NCBI RefSeq assembly: GCF_001625215.2
Contig: NC_030384.2
Span: 43,310,390 to 43,374,389 of the forward strand
Length of the DNA stretch: 64,000 bases
DNA from: Daucus carota subsp. sativus
Taxonomy: Eukaryota > Streptophyta > Magnoliopsida > Apiales > Apiaceae
Reading direction: 5' to 3'
Shown: positions 24,294-35,373 of the stretch, one piece after another
Position numbering within the stretch: the stretch's first letter is position 1
Layout: each line of letters begins with the position of its first letter
Position numbers and translations under genes: made by a program
Notes under the pieces: generated by a model
Seen by the model: only the letters and a program-made list of their open reading frames with translations
Databases searched by the model: none
Told to the model about the DNA's origin: nothing

Positions 24294-26421
24294 TTTTGGT
24301 ATCAAAGCCTAGGCTTGATAAAACCAAAGCAGCAGTCTTTGAGGTTTATTCTTGCAGCAGCAAAGAAGATGATTATTGAATTTTGAAATTTTGAATTAAG
24401 TCTCTTGTTCAATTAGTGTTTTTATCTTATAATTAGTTCAGTACCTCTTTTGCGATTCTGGCATGCATGAATGGGTACTTTGAGCACCTATTTACAAATT
24501 ACATTCATAACTGTAATGGATAGAAGATTCAGATTGTTTAATGAAATTTTACTAAATAGTTCTGCTTTATGAAGTAACTGTAGTACAGATATATGATTAT
24601 AAGAATCTGTAATTATAGCCGTAGGACTCACAAATTATCATGATATTTAGAGAATCTGTAACTACAAACAGCCACAGCAAAGATTACATTATCAGCAATT
24701 GGTAACAGACGCAAAAATTCTGGTAAACATATGCAAACTGGCTTACATGGAAATTTCTGATGTGCTTTTTAAGATTTTATCATCTGGATTTTCCATTATG
24801 ATGATGAATCTACTCAAGTATTTTGCATTATCTGCTAATATAACTCATTTTGTAAATTCGTATTGGATTTTTCCAGGGGATGTTACAAAATATTGTTCTT
24901 AGCTATAAATACAACACAAGGAATATTAAGGACTTATTTGGAAGCCAGAGATTAGAGAAGAAACTGAAGGTTTGGGCCACATTTAACCAAGAGAACCAGA
25001 TGGTGTTTGATCGTTATCCAACTTAATACAAAATAGCTAATTCAATTCAAAATAACTATAGCCAGTAACCAGTCAAAACATCTCATTCAATCCGCTATCA
25101 ATTAACGGCTAACTTCTAATTGCCAAACGAGACATCACAAGCAACTAATCAAAACAACTCATTCATTCCGCTATCAGTTAACAGCTAACCTCTAATTGTC
25201 AACCGCTATCGATTAACGACTAACCTCTAATTGCCAAACAAAACACCACAACCAACTAATCAAAACAGCTCATTCAATCTGCACAACTAACCTCTAATTG
25301 TCTAAACAAGACACCAAACAACTTATTCAATCCGCTATCAGCTAACCTCTAACTGCCAACCAAGACCTAAATTAATGATTGATACAAGTTTTTGCTTGAG
25401 ATATCAAACACAATTCTTTATACAACGTAATTCCTTATTAGTTGATGCAAGTTCATTCTGACTGATTAAAGATGTGATTGCAAACAGTAGACGATAGTTA
25501 TGTAATTTTTTACACCAAAAGAAAATATTTGCCAAGAGGGATATTAGAAGTTATAGACATCCGCAGAGCAATATCACAAAACAATCAACTCTAGTACAGT
25601 AATATAAACACACATAACAGTTGCTAAATTGAATGAAGAAAGACAAACTTCAGGCCTTTAGCATAGTAAGCATAAACAACCTCCAAGTTTACAAAAGAAT
25701 ATAACAATTCTTTATCGATGTCTCTTTCAGAATAACTACAAAAACTATATTAAGCTGTATCTCTTGAATATGAGCTTGTTTAGTATCAACATCCCATTTG
25801 TTTATACTGTACTGTCTGCAGTCGTTAGGCATTTAAGGTCACAAGTAGAGAAAAAAAATGATGCTGAAAGACGCAATTATTACACTGTAAATACATGGTA
25901 GAAGCTGAGTTCGCTGCAGAAGTAGGGAAAAAAACTGGTTCTGGTGTTAACAAACATACTGTTCCTTTCTGGAAATAAAGATTAGCTCTCATCAAAACTC
26001 AATGTCATCCAAGAGTATATTTGGAGTCCAGGAAATCATTCTCAACCCTAGACACACGATTAGCTACGTGCTTGCAATGATGTGAGCTACTTTATCGACA
26101 GATTGTTCTTAGACCCGAATAGACAATGATAAAGTGGCTCTGTGTGCTGTGTACAGTACCAATGTGATCAAAACAGGAAACTTGGCATATACAAGAAAAA
26201 ACCCATCTTATTGAAGCGCCTAAAAGGCAATACATGTCATAGTTTTCTCTAGTAATTTGACAAAGAAAATAGGAGGCGAATTGGGACAACCTTCTCTAAA
26301 GGCAATGGTAAACATCTACAGGACCTCATATATTCCAACAACATTTCTCAACTTACATATATGGAAAAAAAACACAGAATCTGGCGTAAAGAAAAATTAT
26401 AGTATACACTTTTTAACCATC
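24294..26421. other. Spacer between FLAP1-like copy and PGK
   Basis: Holds the right copy of the flanking repeat (24677-25440) and about 1 kb of AT-rich DNA next to the PGK stop, part of which must be the PGK 3' UTR. No coding region supported. Confidence 0.5.
24677..25440 (+). repeat. Duplicated segment flanking the FLAP1-like locus, right copy
   Basis: Same start and end as 19350-19773, same orientation, but with additional tandem units between about 25065 and 25370 (ATTCAATCCGCTATCA, AACGGCTAACCTCTAATTG, CCAAACAAGACACCACAAC, CAACTAATCAAAACAGC). The units are about 65-80 bp and imperfect, so they behave as a degenerate minisatellite, probably derived from a MITE end. Confidence 0.85.
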
Positions 26422-28965
26422 TTACACAGACACCGACCGGGTGGACACTGTTACTTTTTCATTTAGCGCAACGACACCAGGGAGTTCTTTGCCTTCTAGC
26501 AACTCCAAACTGGCACCACCACCCGTTGATATGTGGCTCATCAGTTCAGCAACTCCTACTTTCTCTACTGCTGCAACTGAATCTCCACCTCCAATGATTG
26601 TTGTAACTCCCTTTCCGCTCAGTTCTGCTAGTTTCTTTGCAATTGCCTGCCAATACAGTTGAAATACTGATTAAGCACACACGTATCAAAATACTTAATT
26701 ACTACGAGTAACAACTTGTATAGATTGCAGTCTAGGTTGTTCACTATTTGTCAAGTACAAAGTACAGTATGGACATGAAAATGTTGTCATGTCTTTTTGT
26801 TCATACAGGATGGTAGTGATTACTGATTAGGGATCCCCATCAAAGTCAAGCAGTTACAGTATGAAAATAATTGTACAAGCCACAAGAATAAAAAGCTTGA
26901 CAAGCATATATAAATATCAAGTAATTCTTGCAAACCTCTGTTCCAGCCGCAAACTTCTCCATCTCGAACACTCCCATTGGCCCATTCCAGATGACAGTTT
27001 TGGTGGTGTCCAGAGCTTCATTAAATGTCTTCACTGAATCTGGTCCAATGTCCAATCCCATCCATCCGTCGGGGATAGCTGAAGCTGCCACAGTCTGCAG
27101 TAACCAAATGAATAATTAGCAAAACTATAGGAGCCCCGAAACACAGACTTCAGACCGAAAACATGTCGCAGGTGATAAATCTATGAGCAAACAAAAAATA
27201 TATTATCGCATCCTTAGATAGTCTTTCATCATCAAACCTTGCTGTTTGCATCAGCAGCAAATTTATCTGCCACAATGACATCACTTGGCAACAGAAGGGA
27301 AACACCCTTGTCCTTGGCCTTTTGGAGAAGTGTTGTTGCAAGTTCAAGCTTATCCTCCTCTACCAAAGAAGATCCCACTGATAAACCTTGTGCCTTGTAA
27401 AAGGTGAAGATCATACCTCCACCCAACAGCAAGATATCACACTTCTCTAGGAGAGACTCAATCACTCCAATCTTGGATGACACTTTTGAACCTCCAACAA
27501 TAGCAGCAAATGGCCTGTTGGGAGTAGAAACTGCTCCAACAAGGTAGTCCAGTTCCTAACCAAAAAGAAAAAAGAAGTCAACGGAATGGTATATGATATG
27601 GATATATGATCAAGAAACTATACATAAAGAGTCTCATCAGATAAAGATAACAAATAGTAACAATGAATGTGTTTCGTTTAGGTTTCAATTATAAGTTGTA
27701 CCTAGTGTCAAAAAGACTTATTTTGTAGAGCAGATATATTACCCGTCAAGACTTCTTCTGTCAACAGGAGAAACAGAATACTACAAAGACCTCATATGTC
27801 GTCTAGCATTAATACTTATAGATGCTTGTGCCTAAAACATATTTTGTATTTAATAATTTACAATCTAACCTTCTGCAAAAGAAAACCAGCAACAGATGGC
27901 GACAAAAACTTTGTTACTCCCTCGGTAGAGGCATGTGCTCTGTGTGCTGTACCAAAAGCATCATTCACAAAAAGATCAGCAACTGAGGCAAGTTTCTTTG
28001 CGAATTCAGGGTCATTCTTTTCTTCCTCCTTGTAAAATCTGACGTTTTCAAGAAGCAGTACACCGCCTTCAGGAAGTGAAGCCACCAATTTCTCAACCTC
28101 TGGGCCAATGCAGTCATCAGCCTTTATGACCTGTTTACCATAGTTTGGGTAAAAACCATTACCTCTATGCCGATTTCAAGCTCAAATAATTGAGTAAAAT
28201 TCTGTTTCTGTTATTCTCAAATTTGCCATTCAACACTGAGAAAAGATGTGTACCTCAATTCCAAGGAGTTCAGATAGCCTTGGAACAAGAGGTGCCAAGC
28301 TAAATTTTGGAGTTACACCTTTTGGACGTCCCTGAAATTCAGTTGCATACAATAAATAAGCTTGAATACTGGAATTCAATCACATACAATGAATAAGGTT
28401 AAATTCATTAGAAAAAGTAGCATTATAAACATTAATTAGATTAACATCATGGTGTAATGAATCAGGCAAACATGTGTATGAAACACATAAAAAATACTGG
28501 TTCACCACAAATTTGTGATGGATTCTGAAGTTTACTGAATCCAGGAACAGCCTATAAAAAATGTGAATCGAAATGGATCATTGTTGCAACGACAGCTAAC
28601 AGACAACTTGCATGCAAAATAACCAAAAATTTACCGGGTACTCAACCAGTCTAAAGTTCAGCATATTAAAGATCATCTTTTAAAAATTTAGATATCAACT
28701 TAAATCAATTGATAGTCAAAGCTTACCTAACCCCGCTACTTCCTTCTTCTTTCTTTGTATATATATTTAGACAAACACTAATTGCTATACTTAAAATCTT
28801 CATATATCCTATATCCGAAGCTAGGCAAAATCAAGCATTGAATTACTGAACAATGCAGGTGAAAGAATTGACAATAGAATTAAATCTGAACAATGTCAAT
28901 TAATAATATCAAAAAATGCATACAGATATATGATTGACTGATTGACATGAGGGGGAGAGGGGGGA

Positions 28966-28998
<33 letters not shown>

Positions 28999-29440
28999 TG
29001 GATGAATCATAGAGACATACCAAATGACTGGAAAGAATGACCTTGGCACCATTAGCCATCAAGTATTTAATAGTGGGAATAGCAGCTCTAATTCTAGTAT
29101 CATCAGTAATTTCTTGAGCATCATTCAATGGTACATTCAAATCAGCCCTCACAAACACATTCTTGCCCTTCAACTCAGCTTCACCCAAGTCCCCCACGCT
29201 TTTCTTGGCCATGGAAGCCACACCCCTGATGGGTTTTGCAGAGAATGCAAAGGATCGGAGCTTAGAGGCCACATGGATGGAGAGAAGTGGGTCGGCGGCG
29301 GAGGCGGCGAAACCGAGGCCACGGCGGAGAGGGGAGTTGAGGAAGCGGGTGTTGAGGAATGCGCGAGAGCGGGTGGAGCTGGAGGAGGAGGAAGTAGTGG
29401 GGAGGAGTGAGAGTGAGGTGGGGGATGTAGCTGAAGCCAT
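26422..29440 (-). CDS. PGK: Phosphoglycerate kinase, chloroplast form
   Basis: Catalyses 3-phosphoglycerate + ATP = 1,3-bisphosphoglycerate + ADP in the Calvin cycle and plastid glycolysis. Six exons (5' to 3'): 29440-29021, 28331-28254, 28130-27870, 27555-27238, 27094-26936, 26646-26422; 486 residues. Residues 1 to about 75 form a Ser/Thr/Arg-rich transit peptide ([14 protein letters not shown]..., then [15 protein letters not shown]). The mature enzyme shows substrate-site RADLNVPL (98-105), [43 protein letters not shown], the nucleotide-site [22 protein letters not shown] and [11 protein letters not shown]. All expected catalytic segments are intact. The tail ends [13 protein letters not shown]. 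The 5' UTR and intron 1 hold (GA)n tracts (29458-29515 and 28951-28999). A TATA-like CTTAAATA lies near 29523-29530, and a Stowaway MITE (29741-30044) sits about 300 bases upstream of the ATG. Confidence 0.96.
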
Positions 29441-29740
29441 TTTTAGGGAGAGAGATGTGGAGAGAGAGAGAGAGAGATGAGTGTGGGAGAGAAATGGGGA
29501 GAGAGAGAGAGAGAGTGGAGTGGTATTTAAGTGGACGGGAAGATTGAGGCTGCTTGGTTGTCCTTGAGATAAAACTCTTATCGTTGGGGAGAGGTAGAGA
29601 GGGATTCAAGAATCAGCCAATGTGATCAAATGATCGATCAATCTCAATTCCTCCTTTGTCTTTTGGGGTTTTTATTGGAACCAATTGAGAATCTGATCGA
29701 ATATGTCGGGGTCAACGGTCGAAATTGCTAGAAATTAGTA

Positions 29741-30044
29741 CTCCCTCCGTCCCTTTTTATCTGTCCATTTTGGAAAAAAAAACACATACCAAGAAATACT
29801 TGATTGTATAAACTTTTTCATTAAATACCTCTAATTAATATCTTGAAAATGGTGGAATACCCCTACTTTATGTCTTGAAAACATGAATTCAACCAAGTTT
29901 TAAATAAGTCAAGCCTTGAAAATTGAAATTATGTAGATATATTTGAAAAACTATCATTAAATTAGTTTTGAAAGTATAAATGGACAGATAAATAGGGACA
30001 AATTTTCACTTCCAAAGTGGACAGATAAATAGGGACGGAGGGAG
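29741..30044. mobile_element. Stowaway-type MITE, copy 2, upstream of PGK
   Basis: 304 bp. About 33-bp terminal inverted repeats (CTCCCTCCGTCCCTTTTTAT..., CTGTCCATTTTGG against CTGTCCACTTTGG) with few mismatches, flanked by TA (29739-29740 and 30045-30046). Non-coding. Confidence 0.92.
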
Positions 30045-32196
30045 TATTTCTTTTCGAAATTAATATCGCTAGAAACTGTTAAAATATATTTCAAAAAAAA
30101 CAATATTTAATGAATTAAAAAATTAAAAAACTGAATCATTTCCAAATTTTGTATATGATTTTATATTTAAACTGAATGAAAAAATAAAATCATACTTACC
30201 AAAAATATAGAAAAATATACATAGTTGTATATATATTCTTGAAAATATATATGTTTCTTACAAACATAAATTTTTTATTTGAAACATGTGTCATTTGGTT
30301 ATTACCACAATTACAACACATATATATAATTTTGGAGTGATGAGACCGGTAAATGAATTTTTTTATTATTTTAACTGGACATTCATTATTTTGTTTGTTT
30401 GGATGATTGTATTAATAAAGCATGCAACAAACATACATTATGATACATTGATTTTAACCTATGTTAGACCCTGTTGGGCAACAGAATTAGATTTTCTATT
30501 TTTCACTGTCTTTCTTGACCGGTTTGTGTAAAAAAATAAGAAGTATTTTTAAGAAGTTGTGAGAAAGAAGTTGGAAAAAGAAAATGTCAGCTTTTATTTT
30601 AACTTCTACTTCTGTCCAAACATTTTAATAGCTTATAACTATTAATTTACTTATCACTTTACCTCTACTTCTTTACTCTAGACAATAAATCAATTTTTTA
30701 AAATTAACTCAAAGGGCGCAGTTATATTTTACCACATAAGTGACGACTTAAAATTTATTTTTGATGAAATCATATCGAAAATATAAAGTCACCAACGTAA
30801 GTTTCATAATAATGATGTAAACACTCTCAAATTTGAAATTAGAAAAGTTGTTTTAGCTTGTTTTTATTTATTTTAAACAATGTTAAATATTTTCAACAAT
30901 ATTTTTAACTATATATAGGTGTCAGAGATCATATATATTGATAGGTCTATTGTTTTGCTTCTTTTAATTGTGTATTTATTATTTGTTCTCGCATTTTTAT
31001 TAGTTAATTGTTTTATTTTCAGGAATTTGTAGATAAATAAAGAAAAAGAGAAAAAAAAAAGATGAAAAAGAAAAGAAAAGAAGTAAAAGAGAAAATTGGC
31101 AGGTAAGGTGCAAGTGGATGGTTATGATCAACTTTCTTTTCAACAAATGGATAAAGTGGAATATATAATTTAATTGTTCCGAGACATCCCACAATCTAAT
31201 TTAAAGTGGTTACACAACAATGATATTCTTTTATCATTTAAATCTATTCATATCATACGTCATTGCAAATTATCGCAAGTCTCTATTATGAACAACACAT
31301 ACAAGTCTCTATTATGCTATTTACATTATTGCATTAAACATCTAAATATATATGCTTAGTTTTTTCTTATCAACCTTTTCAACATGAAACTAAATTAATG
31401 ATTAACAATTTTATCAACCTGCCTTTTAATGTGGGTTTGAAATTTCAAGTGCAACATCTCATGTTTTATCATTTGAATAAAAAATAATAATTTGATGATG
31501 CAATCAGAAACGTTCCTTCTTTTTGCTATACAGTCAGAAATGATTGTAACCAAAACATCCCACAAATTCAGTAAGAGGGACTATATATATACTTGAGAGT
31601 CTCAATCTTGAAGAGATTTTGAAAAAAACATCCATTTACAGCTAAAGACAATCTCGTCATCACCGTCGATGTAAAACTGGCCAACGAACGGTCTCATTGT
31701 TAGTATTTTTCTATCTCTTTTTCGTCAAGTGTTCTCCGGGGTTTCCATTGTAGAAGTCAAACTGGTCATTTGCCTTCAAAAATAAAAATTTTTTCTGTTT
31801 GAAGATGATATTGTTTCAATTCAAAAACGCTGCTAGATGAAAATGAAAAGAATATAATAGTTCGAAGATGTGAGAATAAGGAGTTTAATGTGGTTTGTGT
31901 ATATCCGATAAGACGAGGAGAAAAGAAGTACAGAAATCGTAAAAATGAAATAATATAACTTTGAAACGGTAAAATAATAATAAAATTTTATTAACCGTAA
32001 TCCTGTAAATTGTTTGTTTAAGTCCGTACTTCTAAAAAATTCTTTTATTTCAATGTGCAATTTTATACAAATTTATAGATATGTATAATTTAAATATACG
32101 AATATATATACTTTACATACAAATGTGCTTATTCATCAATGAATATTAATTATTTTTTGTGTTTTTTTATATCAACCTGTATCCATGAAACTAAAA

Positions 32197-32233
<37 letters not shown>

Positions 32234-32268
32234 CACTCATATATTTTTCATATTTAATATATTAAGAA

Positions 32269-34698
32269 TCTACTTATAATTATAAAAGGAGAACCAAGGG
32301 CAAAATATGTCAAAAAAAAAAGTCGTGAAATTTCAGTTATACCCTTCATTATGATATAATTACAAAAATGCCAATAATTAATGCAATTATTACATTCTCA
32401 CTAATTAATGAACTATGTGCGCAATAAATATTTATATTGATTGCATCTCATTAATAAAAGTATTATTCTAATTTATTCATTTGCATAAAGATAGCACTCA
32501 TTTATTTTTTATAAAAATATCTAAAATTCATAAATGTTTTATCAATAATTTGAAATCGTTTGAACTTCAATAATTATTTTTATAAATAAATGATTGATTG
32601 ACTTCTACATTACAGTATTGTGCACTGATTTAAATTTTCAATTATATGCACAAGAATATGTGCGCATAGACTGAATTTTCGGTAAAAGTCGAACCAGATG
32701 ATTGAATACAAAATAGATGAAATATCAAATAAGTATAATTATCACTCACTACTCACGAGTGACTAAAAAACTAAATTATGTTTTTATAATTATATTATTA
32801 CTTATATGATATAAATATTGATAATAGTTTTATGTTTTAAATATATTTTGTTTATTCAATTATTTAGATAAAAATATATTAAAAATACCAGAATGTTGAA
32901 ATATACAAAAATCATAAATGAACGAAAATTGAATAAATTTGTTTCGTTATTCGGTTAACCAAAAATAAATGCCCACTCCTATGTGTGTGACCTTAAATAA
33001 ACCATAAAAAGAGACTGAGATAGCTCATTTATATACCGTTGATCATTAAATAATTTAATGATTTTTAATTAAACGCTAAATATATTTATCTTAATAAGCC
33101 TATCAAGCATAAGTGCTTAGACTTGAGAAATACAAGGATCAAAATGAGATGTATCAAATTTGATAAATATGGCCAAGTTTTGTCAAAATGACAAGAGTTA
33201 GACTCAAAATCAAGTTACGTGCCATGCAAAAAATTTTAAAAGAAGCATGTAATATATAGATACGTTTTCATTAATAATAGAGTAATAAATGATCAATTAA
33301 AAGTCATCAATGTATCGTCCGGTCGACGAGTGACATACTATAAGTATGTATTAAGGAGTTTAAAATTAGTGCCGGCGAATAATAGGAGAAGAGAGGAAGA
33401 TAATATACATACATATACATATACATATTTATATAATTATTTAACTGACTCATTTATGTATATTTCACTATTATATATATATATATGGGAGATTCAAAAG
33501 AGACCAGTGCTTAGGGAGAGACCCAAGAGACCATACATCAACTATTGGATATGATTTGATCTTGCGGTCAAAATTAATCAAATGAATTTTCTATATTTGT
33601 TGAGATTCAGTTTAAAGGTAGTATACTGGCAAAAGAAAATCTATAACTTTTGTACGTACATTTAACGTATTTAATCAATACAAAATCTCTACATTTCCTT
33701 ATATAAAGAGATTGTATTCTTCAAAATGTTCGCTTAGATTTAGAGTTATGCATTTTGTTTTGCTAACTATAGAATTTTAAGAGAACACTAAAAACACCAA
33801 AATTAGAAAGAAGAACGATCAGGTCCGATAGTATGGACAAGCATGTTCCTATTCCTCACCATGACCTTTAATACGTAAGTGTCTAATTTATAATGTTTAT
33901 GTGACTAAAAGATACGTTTGGAATATATATGTAAGGAAATATTAATAGCAGCTTAGCATTAAATCATGTGATATAAATTTTATTAATAATAATCTACCTA
34001 TGAAATGAAACCTGTAAAGTTTATCCTAATCTCATGACAACTGTAGCGAACAGAAAGGAAATATTATAATTTGGACATGAGAATAAACTAAGGAGAGTAA
34101 ATTATTTTCATTATCTCTTTATTAAAGGAAACTTCTGTAATAAATTTGTATTTAATACACTTGAAGATACGTATAAAATTTTTGTTTGTTTAAAACGTTC
34201 CACCTACTGCCCTTGTACAGAATTTATTGTATTTATACCGTATGGAGTGTATTTAATTTGATCACAAGATCAAGACTAATCCAATGGATTGAAATCACGT
34301 CTCTCGTTAAAACTCCGTCTCTTTTGAACCTCCCCATATATATATATATATATATGCATGTTCCCTACATAACAATTAATGATCATCTATCGTATAGAAA
34401 TGATTATATGAAATCAGTTTGACCTAAAATTAATTTTAGCCACCGAATTTTGATTAAAAAATCTACTAGATAAATTAATAGAACTATAAACATCTCGTAT
34501 ACAAATTATGTTGTGTTAATTCAAGTTGAATACAAATATTATTAACATTATTGATTTATTTTTATAAAATATTTATATTTATGAAATTATAAATTATATA
34601 TATTATACAAAAATTAAATTAAAATCAAAATACATAATTTTAAAATAAATATTTATTATAAACTACGAGCCCGTACTTCGCACGGGCTTTTATGTTAG
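32269..34698 (+). mobile_element. Putative non-autonomous Helitron
   Basis: The 5' end TCTACTTATAATTATAAAAG follows an A, as expected for A|T insertion. The 3' end has a 7-bp perfect GC-rich hairpin AGCCCGT-ACTTCGC-ACGGGCT (34668-34688), followed 10 bases later by TTAG and then T; the usual Helitron terminus is CTRR with a hairpin 10-12 bases before it. One base of CTRR therefore differs. No terminal inverted repeats and no target duplication are seen at these ends; no Rep/helicase is encoded. An element with long TIRs (33487-34335) is nested inside. The pairing of these two ends into one element is inference. Confidence 0.5.
33487..34335. mobile_element. TIR element inserted in a TA microsatellite
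   Basis: About 849 bp with inverted ends GGGAGATTCAAAAGAGACC and (reverse complement of the right end) GGGGAGGTTCAAAAGAGAC; similarity continues inward for about 90 bases (TTGATCTTG...TCAAATT). Both ends are bordered by (AT)n tracts, at about 33468-33486 and 34336-34354, as in Micron-like elements that target TA repeats. Non-coding. Confidence 0.68.
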
Positions 34699-34960
34699 TT
34701 TATAGCTCAGAATATTAAAATTTTCATTTTACATTCGCGTTGGATTTTCCCCTTGACATGTCCATAAAATTTGAAAAATCCTTTAAGCATGAATAGGAAA
34801 TAACAAAGTTCAAAAAAGAGACGAAAACAAATAAAAGATAAAAGCTCCAAGTCCTCAGCATATCTATATATGCCGGGGACCTGTTGGGGCCAACACTAAA
34901 AAAAATTGCTGCACATACTAAGATTTTGTTTTAATCCTGTATTCACCGGACAGAAACATA

Positions 34961-35190
34961 CTACCTCTGTCTCTTTTTATTTGTCATATTGATTTTTTGC
35001 ACGTAATTTAAGGTGAGTAAAAAACATAATTTCGCTTTTTATTTTTAAAATTTTATTTTTGTGAATAAACATATAAACTATAAATTTTAATTCAGAAATT
35101 TTTTTTTTAAAAATAATAAATAGATACATGTTCTTTAATCACCTGAGGTTACGTGCAAAAAGTCTGACAAATAAAAAAGGACGGAAGTAG
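34961..35190. mobile_element. Stowaway-type MITE, copy 3, at the FtsHi4 promoter
   Basis: 230 bp. Inverted ends of about 40 bases (CTACCTCTGTCTCTTTTTAT against CTACTTCCGTCCTTTTTTAT; both continue TTTGTCA...TTTTTGCACGTAA), flanked by TA (34959-34960, 35191-35192). It ends 183 bases before the FtsHi4 ATG, so it lies in or next to the core promoter or 5' UTR. Confidence 0.9.
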
Positions 35191-35373
35191 TAACATATAT
35201 GCTTGGTATGCCGGGGACCGGGACCCGAAGATAAAACCTCTAAAAACCAGGGTTTTAACAAGATCAGTTTCCAGAGCAGTGCTGCCCACTGGCCTGCTGC
35301 TTTTCTTCACTCACAATTCTCAACTTGTCATCATCAAATCTCCGCTCTTTCTTCAACTCCCAATCTCCAGAAA

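Larger units (their letters stand above)
30047..34960. other. AT-rich gene-free spacer between PGK and FtsHi4
   Basis: Nearly 5 kb without a supported gene. Contents: a degenerate, inverted relative of the GGCCGTTTGG-type MITE family around 30560-30690 (AGTAGAAGTTA-like and ATAAGCTATT-like text on the minus strand), purine runs at 31040-31090, an (AT)n run at 32201-32227, and a Helitron-like element (32269-34698) with another transposon inside. Confidence 0.55.

Noticed and set aside
25065-25370. CRISPR-like regularly spaced repeats (CTATCA...GCTAACC)
   Set aside because: Eukaryotic context, imperfect units, related spacers and a second copy at 19.5 kb; this is a degenerate minisatellite.
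28951-29515. Glu/Arg-rich frames over the PGK first exon and leader
   Set aside because: Produced by (GA)n tracts and antisense of the transit peptide; the minus-strand PGK reading is certain.
31000-31194. Phe/Ser-rich minus-strand frame
   Set aside because: A purine run read on the other strand; low complexity with no gene context.
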